Translations under genes and position numbers: made by a program | Assembly (NCBI GenBank): GCA_024281055.1 | Contig: JAMXLF010000009.1 | Span: 1-50,490, forward strand | From: Geobacteraceae bacterium | GTDB taxonomy: Bacteria > Desulfobacterota > Desulfuromonadia > Geobacterales > Geobacteraceae | Direction of reading: 5' to 3' | DNA length: 50,490 nucleotides | The notes under the pieces: model-generated | The model's input: the letters and a program-made list of their open reading frames with translations, nothing else | Told to the model about the DNA's origin: nothing | Database searches by the model: none | Shown: positions 44,497 to 50,490 of the stretch, one piece after another | Position numbering within the stretch: position 1 is the stretch's first letter | Layout of the letters: each line of letters opens with the position of its first letter

Positions 44497-45543
44497 TCAG
44501 AGCAGCTCCACGCATTCCTTGCCTGCGTCGCATTTAACCACTTCACCGATCACATATGCCTGTTCATTCAGGCCCGAAAGCCTGATGAGGATCTCCTCAG
44601 CTTCGCTTTCAGGTATCGCGAGTACCATGCCGATCCCGCAGTTGAAGGTCCTGAACAGCTCGCTGTCGGTGATGTTGCCGGCATCCTGGAGGAGCTGGAA
44701 AACGGCAGGGACTTCCCAGGATTTTCTGTTGATCAAGGCTTTGCAGCCGTTGGGCAGAACCCGCGGGACATTTTCCACAAGGCCGCCGCCCGTGATGTGG
44801 GCGATGCCGTTTATGGGAAAATCCCGAAGGAGATTGAGTACGGATTTGACGTAGATGCGGGTCGGGGTCAGGAGCTCTTCGACTACGCTTTTGCTGAGTC
44901 CCGGCAGAGCATCGTTGATGCCGAGCCCCATCTTTTCGAAGATTACCTTGCGCGCCAGGGAAAAGCCGTTGCTATGGAGGCCGCTGGAGGTGAGTCCGAT
45001 GAGGCGGTTGCCGACGGTGATGGTGGAGCCGTCGATGATGTTGTCACGGTCCACAACTCCCACGGCGAAGCCGGCAATGTCGTATTCTCCTGCGGCATAA
45101 AATCCGGGCATTTCCGCCGTTTCTCCGCCGATAAGGGCACAGCCTGCCTGGACGCACCCCTCGGAAACCCCCTTGATGACTTCGGCGCCCTTTGCCGGAT
45201 CGAGCTTGCCCGTGGCGAGGTAGTCGAGGAAGAAAAGCGGCTCGGCTCCCTGAACAACGATATCGTTGACGCACATTGCCACAAGGTCGATGCCGATGGT
45301 ATCGTGGCGGTCGGCCATGAAAGCCAGTTTCAACTTTGTTCCGACACCGTCGGTGCCAGAGACCAGGACAGGGTTTTTGTATTTGCTGGTGTTGAGGGAA
45401 AACAGGCCGCCAAAACCGCCGATGTCGGCGATCACCTCCGGTCGCGATGTCGCCTTGACCAGTGGTTTGATCATCTTTACGAACGTGTTACCGGCGTCGA
45501 TGTCTACTCCAGCGTCTTTGTATGAAATACTTGTATCGTTCAA
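44497..45543 (-). CDS. purM: Phosphoribosylformylglycinamidine cyclo-ligase
   Basis: 348 residues from a TTG start. Closes the imidazole ring: FGAM plus ATP to AIR. Motifs include YKDAGVDIDAGN, LVSGTDGVGTKLKLA, ALIGGETAEMPGFYAAGEYD and IAHITGGGLVENVPR. The start is a TTG at 45543-45541 with GGAGG 7 bases ahead; the frame could be carried on to a TTG at 45558, but that codon overlaps the GGGAGG site. It shares structure with PurL. It forms a two-gene operon with purN under a clear promoter. Confidence 0.95.
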   Translation of the reverse strand: MNDTSISYKDAGVDIDAGNTFVKMIKPLVKATSRPEVIADIGGFGGLFSLNTSKYKNPVLVSGTDGVGTKLKLAFMADRHDTIGIDLVAMCVNDIVVQGAEPLFFLDYLATGKLDPAKGAEVIKGVSEGCVQAGCALIGGETAEMPGFYAAGEYDIAGFAVGVVDRDNIIDGSTITVGNRLIGLTSSGLHSNGFSLARKVIFEKMGLGINDALPGLSKSVVEELLTPTRIYVKSVLNLLRDFPINGIAHITGGGLVENVPRVLPNGCKALINRKSWEVPAVFQLLQDAGNITDSELFRTFNCGIGMVLAIPESEAEEILIRLSGLNEQAYVIGEVVKCDAGKECVELL

Positions 45544-45568
45544 TGCCGTTCCTCCCAAAGAAATAAAA

Positions 45569-45597
45569 AATGTAACCCATCATCCTGCAAAAGTCAA
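45569..45597 (-). promoter_or_regulatory. Candidate purM-purN promoter
   Basis: On the minus strand TTGACT (45592-45597) and TACATT (45569-45574), spacer 17, giving a leader of about 20 bases before the TTG start. No purine operator was recognised. Confidence 0.55.
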
Positions 45598-45711
45598 ATT
45601 CAAACTCTCATGCACCTTAGTGCCACAAAAACCCGCGCTGCAGCGTTTTCCCGTTACTGGGAGTGTGAAAGTCCCTGCAAAAAACAGTTTACAACCAATA
45701 TCCGATTGCTT

Positions 45712-46212
45712 ATGATGCCTTCGACGATGAAGGATGAACTTGATGATATTTCTGTCTGTCCGATGACCGAGCGGGACCTGGAACAGGTGCTGGCCATTGA
45801 GAATGACGCATTTCCCCTGCCGTGGACGCGAAACCATTTCCTCGACGAGTTGAAATCTCCCCATTCCTTTCCGCTGGTGGCTCTGGGGCAGGACGTGGTG
45901 GTCCTCGGCTATGTCTGTTCGATGCACCTCCTTGACGAAGGGCATATTCTGGACGTCGCTGTACGCAAGGATTTCTGTGGACGGAGGGTGGGCAGGCTTC
46001 TTGTGGAGACCGCCCTCAGGATGTGTCGGGAAAAAGGGGCGGACTTCGTTTCGCTCGAAGTGCGGCCGAGCAACGTCGCGGCGATCTCCCTCTACCTTCG
46101 ACTCGGGTTTGCCGAGGTTGGACGACGCAAAGGTTATTACGAGAATGGTGAGGACGCACTCCTCATGGAATATCTCTTTAACAACAACGAGGAAGGTGGC
46201 GATGCAGTTTAA
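45712..46212 (+). CDS. rimI: GNAT N-acetyltransferase, RimI-like
   Basis: 166 residues from the ATG at 45712; starts at 45715 or 45730 are equally possible because no ribosome binding site is clear. GNAT core: MTERDLEQVLAIENDAFPLPWT, HILDVAVRKDFCGRRVGRLL (acetyl-CoA loop of the R/Q-x-x-G-x-G/A kind), VSLEVRPSNVAAISLYLRLGF and GRRKGYYENGEDALLM. These last two are characteristic of RimI, which acetylates the N terminus of ribosomal protein S18. The end overlaps pyrK by 11 bases. Confidence 0.88.
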   Translation: MMPSTMKDELDDISVCPMTERDLEQVLAIENDAFPLPWTRNHFLDELKSPHSFPLVALGQDVVVLGYVCSMHLLDEGHILDVAVRKDFCGRRVGRLLVETALRMCREKGADFVSLEVRPSNVAAISLYLRLGFAEVGRRKGYYENGEDALLMEYLFNNNEEGGDAV

Positions 46213-47017
46213 GACGATGGTTATAAGCAACGCAGAGGTGTCGCCAGGGTATTTCCGGATGCGACTTACCGCACCGCAGGAGTTCGCACAGGCGAAACCC
46301 GGGCAGTTCGTGATGGTTCGGGTCCGGGACGCCGTAGATCCCCTGCTGCGGAGGCCTTTCGGCATTTTCGACCTTGGCACATTCGAGTCGGAGTATCCTG
46401 GTGCCTGGCCGCAGATTTACTTCGAAATCCTCTACCGGGTGGTGGGGAAGGGTACTGCCATGCTTTCGACTCTTCACCATGGCGACCATCTGGATATCCT
46501 CGGCCCTCTTGGAACGGGCTTCACTCCGGCAGGCCCTGATACCGAAACCATCCTGGTGGGGGGAGGCGTCGGTCTGGCTCCCCTCTATTATCTTGCCAAA
46601 GAGGTGGTTAAGAGCGGAAGAATCAGGTTGTTTGTCGGCGGGAAAACTCAGGAAGACATCCTCTGCATCACCGAATTTGAGCGACTCGGAGTGGAGACGT
46701 ATGTCGCTACCGATGATGGCACCTTGGGCGCGAGCGGGCTCGTGACGGAGGTGATGGAACGACATCTGAAAGGTGACGTCCCATCGAAAGCCATCTTTGC
46801 GTGCGGGCCGATGCCGATGTTGAAAGCGGTGGCGGAGATCGCCCGGCGTGAGGCTATTCCGTGCCAGGTTTCTCTTGAGGCGTACATGGCGTGTGGGATG
46901 GGGGCATGTCTCGGCTGTGTGGTAAAGGGACGCGACCACGGGGAGCACACTCCGGATTACCGCTGTGTCTGCAAGGACGGGCCGGTGTTCGATTTCCAGG
47001 AATTGCAGTGGGTTTAG
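46202..47017 (+). CDS. pyrK: Dihydroorotate dehydrogenase electron transfer subunit PyrK
   Basis: 271 residues. FAD and 2Fe-2S protein that lets the class 1B dihydroorotate dehydrogenase use NAD. The ferredoxin-reductase-type part has RRPFGIFDL (flavin site) and ILVGGGVGLAPLYYLAKE (nucleotide site). The C-terminal 2Fe-2S Cys residues are in ACGMGACLGCVVKG and YRCVCKDGPVF. The ATG at 46202 lies in the end of rimI. It precedes pyrD by 18 bases, its partner. Confidence 0.94.
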   Translation: MQFKTMVISNAEVSPGYFRMRLTAPQEFAQAKPGQFVMVRVRDAVDPLLRRPFGIFDLGTFESEYPGAWPQIYFEILYRVVGKGTAMLSTLHHGDHLDILGPLGTGFTPAGPDTETILVGGGVGLAPLYYLAKEVVKSGRIRLFVGGKTQEDILCITEFERLGVETYVATDDGTLGASGLVTEVMERHLKGDVPSKAIFACGPMPMLKAVAEIARREAIPCQVSLEAYMACGMGACLGCVVKGRDHGEHTPDYRCVCKDGPVFDFQELQWV

Positions 47018-47035
47018 GGGCAGCGAGGAGCAATA

Positions 47036-47953
47036 ATGACAAAACCAGAGATGTCCGTAGAGATAGCCGGGTTCAAAATGCGCAATCCGGTGATGACCGC
47101 CTCGGGAACGTTTGGCTACGGCGAGGAATTTGCCGGCTATGTCGACCTGGAGAGTCTTGGCGCCATTATCACCAAGGGGCTTTCCCTTAAGCCACGGGCG
47201 GGCAATCCCACCCCCCGCATCGTGGAGACTCAGGGGGGGATGTTGAACGCCATCGGGCTGCAGAACGTCGGCATAGATGCTTTTATCGAAAAGAAGGCAC
47301 CCTTTTTTCGTACCATCACGACTCCTGTCATCGCCAACTTTTTTGGCAATACTCCGGAGGAGTATGCCGAAATGGCCGAGCGGCTGGACAGAATACCCGA
47401 GGTTGCGGCGGTCGAGGTGAATATCTCCTGCCCCAACGTGAAACACGGCGGGATTGTCTTCGGAACCGACCCCAAATCTGCCTATGCAGTAGTGAAACTG
47501 GTGCGCGAGGCGACCGTAAAACCGGTGATCGTCAAGCTATCGCCCAATGTAACCGATATCGTCGAGATGGCTCATGCGTGTGTCGATGCAGAGGCCGACG
47601 CCCTTTCACTCATCAACACCCTGACCGGCATGGCCATCGACTTGAATAAACGAAAGCCGGTGCTAGCCAATGTGACCGGCGGCCTTTCAGGCCCGGCGAT
47701 CAAGCCGATTGCGCTCCGGATGGTGTGGCAGGTCGCGCGGGCGGTGAGCATCCCCGTCATCGGCATTGGCGGGATCATGACCGCCGGCGATGCCCTGGAG
47801 TTCATGCTTGCCGGAGCGACCGCTGTCCAGATTGGCACAGCGAATTTCCTCGAGCCTGGAACAGCCCAGACAATCGCGCTGGGAATGGAACAGTACCTGG
47901 TCGACAACGGTATTGCCGACATAAAAGAGCTGATCGGAACTCTTGAGGTCTGA
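47036..47953 (+). CDS. pyrD: Dihydroorotate dehydrogenase, class 1B catalytic subunit
   Basis: 305 residues. Oxidises dihydroorotate to orotate with FMN. Motifs: [41 protein letters not shown] with the catalytic base Cys, which marks class 1, [14 protein letters not shown], and [19 protein letters not shown] for FMN phosphate. The pyrK gene next to it shows class 1B (NAD-linked). A GAGGAGCAATA site leads the ATG. Confidence 0.96.
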   Translation: MTKPEMSVEIAGFKMRNPVMTASGTFGYGEEFAGYVDLESLGAIITKGLSLKPRAGNPTPRIVETQGGMLNAIGLQNVGIDAFIEKKAPFFRTITTPVIANFFGNTPEEYAEMAERLDRIPEVAAVEVNISCPNVKHGGIVFGTDPKSAYAVVKLVREATVKPVIVKLSPNVTDIVEMAHACVDAEADALSLINTLTGMAIDLNKRKPVLANVTGGLSGPAIKPIALRMVWQVARAVSIPVIGIGGIMTAGDALEFMLAGATAVQIGTANFLEPGTAQTIALGMEQYLVDNGIADIKELIGTLEV

Positions 47954-47960
47954 GAAGAAC

Positions 47961-49016
47961 ATGGAGAAGTGGCAAAAAAGTTTAGCAGACAGCATTGACA
48001 GCCCGGTACAGCTTGCCGGGCGTTTTAATTTGGACGTCGAGCCGCTCCGGTCGGTTGTTGCACGATATCCCATGCGGATCACCCCCCATTACCTTTCCCT
48101 GATCGAGGAAGTGGGAGATCCCATCTGGCAGCAGTGCGTTCCCGATCCGCGGGAACTGACCGACACCCAGCAAGCTGACCCCCTGAATGAGCAGGGATTG
48201 AGCCCGGTGCCAGGGCTGATCCACCGTTACCCAGACCGGGTCGTCTGGCTCGTCTCCTCGCAATGCGCCGTGTACTGTCGTTTCTGCATGCGCAAGCGCG
48301 GTGTCGGTTGCGGGTGTTTGCACTCGGCACGTGGCGACCACGCGGCGGTTCTTGCCTATATCGCAGATAATCCGCAGATTCGCGACGTGATCCTGTCCGG
48401 TGGGGAACCATTGCTTCTCGATGACGAGGTGTTGGACGAGATCCTTACCGGCCTGCGCAAGATTCACCACGTGGACATCATCAGGATCGGTACCCGCGTG
48501 CCAGCGACTCTGCCCGAGCGCATTACCCACCGTCTCTGCCGAATCCTCCGGCAGCATCATCCACTCTACGTCAACCTCCACTTCAATCATCCCCGGGAAA
48601 TAACCCCGGTGTCGTCCCGAGCCTGCGCTCTACTGGCCGACGCCGGCATCCCGTTGGGGAATCAGACGGTGCTCCTCAGCGGGGTGAATGATGATCCTGA
48701 AGTGATGAAAACTCTGATGCAGCGGCTGCTTGCCATCCGGGTGCGTCCTTATTATATACATCAAATGGATCTGGTGCAGGGGACCGGTCATTTTCGCACG
48801 CCGGTGGCTCAGGGTATAGCAATCATGGAGGGGCTGCGTGGCCATACCTCGGGGATGGCCAATCCGTATTATGTGATCGATCTGCCGGGAGGGAAAGGAA
48901 AGGTGCCGTTGTTACCCGACTACGTGAAGCGGCGGGGTGGCAAGTTCTTTTTGCGGAATTTCCGGGGGAAAACCATCGAATACCGGGATATCGAGAAGGG
49001 ACTCAGCACGCCGTAG
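47961..49016 (+). CDS. epmB: Radical SAM lysine 2,3-aminomutase, EpmB-type
   Basis: 351 residues, the length of EpmB rather than the longer KamA of lysine fermentation. Radical SAM cluster Cys: C102-x3-C106-x2-C109 in SSQCAVYCRFCMRKR; then ILSGGEPLLLDD, IRIGTRVPATLPERI, LHFNHPREITP and the PLP lysine region in NPYYVIDLPGGKGKVPL. EpmB makes beta-lysine for attachment to EF-P. EpmA and EF-P are encoded right after it on the other strand, which supports this role over KamA. It lies 7 bases after pyrD, with weak GAGAAG ahead of the ATG. Confidence 0.88.
   Translation: MEKWQKSLADSIDSPVQLAGRFNLDVEPLRSVVARYPMRITPHYLSLIEEVGDPIWQQCVPDPRELTDTQQADPLNEQGLSPVPGLIHRYPDRVVWLVSSQCAVYCRFCMRKRGVGCGCLHSARGDHAAVLAYIADNPQIRDVILSGGEPLLLDDEVLDEILTGLRKIHHVDIIRIGTRVPATLPERITHRLCRILRQHHPLYVNLHFNHPREITPVSSRACALLADAGIPLGNQTVLLSGVNDDPEVMKTLMQRLLAIRVRPYYIHQMDLVQGTGHFRTPVAQGIAIMEGLRGHTSGMANPYYVIDLPGGKGKVPLLPDYVKRRGGKFFLRNFRGKTIEYRDIEKGLSTP
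48001..48021 (+). terminator. Terminator-like stem-loop inside the start of epmB
   Basis: Arms GCCCGG/CCGGGC with a 9-base loop, followed by GTTTTAATTT. It lies in codons 14-21 of epmB, 47 bases after pyrD, and could lower expression of epmB relative to pyrKD. It is only 6 bp and may be chance. Confidence 0.3.
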
Positions 49017-49017
49017 T

Positions 49018-49941
49018 TTAAAGCTCTTCGGGGCTGAACGCTACGATCTCATCAATGCGTGCGGCATCCAGCAGAACCATTACCAGTCGGTCCACACCGA
49101 GGGCAATGCCAGCTGTCGGCGGCATATGGGGCAGTTCCTCGAGGAATTTTCCCGGCAGCGGATAGGCGGGTTTGCCTATGGAAGCGCGGCAGGCTGCTTC
49201 CTGGGCGAACCTGACATGTTGTTCCCGGGCATCGGTCAGTTCCGAGAAGGCGTTTGCCAGTTCTATGCCGCCGATGTATAACTCGAAGCGTTCCGCAACA
49301 GTCGGATCGTCCGTTCTGAGTCGTGCCAAAGCCCCGCGGCACGCAGGGTAGTCGTGGATGAAGGCAGGCTTCCCCAGCCCGAGTTGCGGCTCGATTGCAT
49401 CCACCATGAGCTCGTCGAACATGTCCCGTTCCAGGGCCTCTTCCGCGGAGTAGTCAGTATAGCGACGGAACGCTTCCCGAACCGAAATCCTTTCCCACGG
49501 ACCGCTCAGGTCGATAATATTCCCCATGAAGACCAGCGAGTTTCCCCGCCCGGTTGCGGAAGCCACCGTTTGGATGAGCGCCTCGCATTCGTCCATCAGG
49601 TGGAGATAATTCGCATCCGCCTGGTACCACTCCAGCATGGTGAACTCCGGCAGGTGTCTCGACCCGCGTTCACCATCACGCCAGCAGCGACAGACCTGGA
49701 AAATCTGTCTATAACCGGCGGCGACCATCCGTTTCATGCAGATTTCCGGGGATGTATGGAGAAACCATTCGCCCGCTGGTGCGGCATCGATGTGGGTTTC
49801 TGGAGCGGGGGCAGGTATGCGAAAAGGGGTCTCTACTTCGAGATACCCCTTCGCGATGAAGAACCGTCTGATTTCCTGTATGATGGAGGCACGGGCGGCC
49901 AGGTTGGCGAAACGCTCAGCCAGTGCCCGGTTTGTATGCAT
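49018..49941 (-). CDS. epmA: EF-P lysine ligase EpmA (PoxA/GenX)
   Basis: 307 residues. A class II lysyl-tRNA synthetase core without the N-terminal tRNA-binding domain. It attaches beta-lysine to EF-P. Class II motifs: VETPFRIPAPAPETH (motif 1), FQVCRCWRDGERGSRHLPEFTMLEWY (motif 2 region) and GIALGVDRLVMVLL (motif 3). It starts 4 bases after the efp stop, so the two are co-translated. Its stop and that of epmB are one base apart on opposite strands. Confidence 0.93.
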   Translation of the reverse strand: MHTNRALAERFANLAARASIIQEIRRFFIAKGYLEVETPFRIPAPAPETHIDAAPAGEWFLHTSPEICMKRMVAAGYRQIFQVCRCWRDGERGSRHLPEFTMLEWYQADANYLHLMDECEALIQTVASATGRGNSLVFMGNIIDLSGPWERISVREAFRRYTDYSAEEALERDMFDELMVDAIEPQLGLGKPAFIHDYPACRGALARLRTDDPTVAERFELYIGGIELANAFSELTDAREQHVRFAQEAACRASIGKPAYPLPGKFLEELPHMPPTAGIALGVDRLVMVLLDAARIDEIVAFSPEEL

Positions 49942-49945
49942 CGGG

Positions 49946-50490
49946 CTATCCTTTGACTCTGGTGGAATACTCGCCGGTGCGGGTATCGATGGTAATCAAC
50001 TCCCCTTCCTCGATAAAGGGCGGTACCCGGAGGACGTAGCCGGTTTCCACGGTGGCAGGTTTGGAATCACTGCCGGAGGTGTCTCCCTTGGCCCAAGGGT
50101 CGGTCTTGATGACCCGCAAATTTACAAAATTCGGCAGGTCTACGCCGATCGCCTTCTCCCTGAACAAGAGCACGCTGACCGGAAGGTTGTCGATCAGGTA
50201 ATTCTTGGCATCCCCCAGCGCCCCTTCGTCCACATGGACCTGTTCGAACGTCTGGTTGTCCATGAAGCAGTAGTGTTCATCTTCCTTGTAGAGGAACTGC
50301 ATTTTGCGCTCTTCCAGACTGGCCGGCTCAAAGGTTTCGCCCGAGCGGTACGTCCGGTCGATGATGCTGCCATTGATCATGTTGCGCATCTTGGTCCGAT
50401 AAAGTGCCTGTCCCTTCCCCGGCTTGGCGAAGTCGAAGGCGATGACGACGTAGGGATCGCCGTCGAGGGTGATTTTCAACCCTTTTTTCA
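49946..50490 (-). CDS. efp: Elongation factor P, 5' end beyond the window
   Basis: At least 181 of about 187 residues are present; the frame is open to the right edge, upstream of the first codon that could be taken as a start. EF-P relieves ribosome stalling on polyproline. The N-terminal KOW-like domain has the modified-Lys loop KPGKGQALYRTK: the Lys is kept, as needed for beta-lysylation by EpmA/EpmB. The two OB domains follow, ending TVETGYVLRVPPFIEEGE and IDTRTGEYSTRV. It heads the efp-epmA pair. Confidence 0.94.
   Translation of the reverse strand, partial: KKGLKITLDGDPYVVIAFDFAKPGKGQALYRTKMRNMINGSIIDRTYRSGETFEPASLEERKMQFLYKEDEHYCFMDNQTFEQVHVDEGALGDAKNYLIDNLPVSVLLFREKAIGVDLPNFVNLRVIKTDPWAKGDTSGSDSKPATVETGYVLRVPPFIEEGELITIDTRTGEYSTRVKG

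Noticed and set aside
44320-45525. 401-residue plus-strand frame opposite purM/purN
   Set aside because: It is the antisense shadow of two certain purine genes.

Overview
This 50.5 kb window looks like chromosome from a Geobacter-type delta-proteobacterium (Desulfuromonadia/Geobacterales). The pointers are the gene set and its order rather than any marker gene: CcsA/ResB (System II) cytochrome c maturation genes, a LutB-LutA fusion in a divergent lactate cluster with a lactate permease and glycolate-oxidase-type GlcD/GlcF, a gap-pgk-tpiA-secG operon, and a PurS-PurS-PurL fusion. This taxonomic call is inference. Most of the window is core metabolism, tightly packed, with translational overlaps.

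Layout. 1-2741 (minus): start of a secreted protein gene cut by the window edge, then a CusRS-like two-component system. 3120-8396 (plus): a lipoprotein, a divergent ResB-like protein, CcsA, ResB and a nine-repeat WG lipoprotein. 8543-15227: soluble lytic transglycosylase (minus), then RNase R, an L,D-transpeptidase, a DsbC-like disulfide protein and a MTH1187-type protein (plus). 15325-23850: lactate/2-hydroxyacid oxidation. lutC and lutB-lutA run left and lactate permease runs right, followed by a 55-codon ribbon-helix-helix gene, glcD, glcF and a FadR/LldR-type regulator. Three LldR-like operator matches lie in the divergent promoter region.

23890-27753 is the accessory part: one 1112-codon gene, visibly more AT-rich than its surroundings, bracketed by GGTAGCA direct repeats like integrase arm sites and lying at the 3' end of a tRNA-Leu(GAG) gene. 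Its product has an N-terminal signature of a PD-(D/E)XK nuclease followed by about 900 residues of mainly helical, partly TPR-like sequence. It has no nearby methylase, ATPase or integrase. It is the best candidate here for an undescribed (perhaps antiviral) system.

27754-31464 (minus): tRNA-Leu, secG, tpiA, pgk, gap. 31749-43059 (plus): a PAS-containing histidine kinase, a YycJ/WalJ-type metallo-beta-lactamase-fold protein, purB, an MscS channel, purSL, purQ, purF and pyrE, closed by a strong terminator. 43138-45543: a Cys-cluster protein (plus), then purM-purN (minus). 45712-49016 (plus): rimI, pyrK, pyrD and an EpmB-type radical SAM aminomutase. The latter converges on epmA and efp (minus, efp cut by the right edge), so the complete EF-P beta-lysylation set is present. 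Together the right third encodes much of de novo purine synthesis (PurB, L, Q, F, N, M) and part of pyrimidine synthesis (PyrE, PyrK, PyrD).
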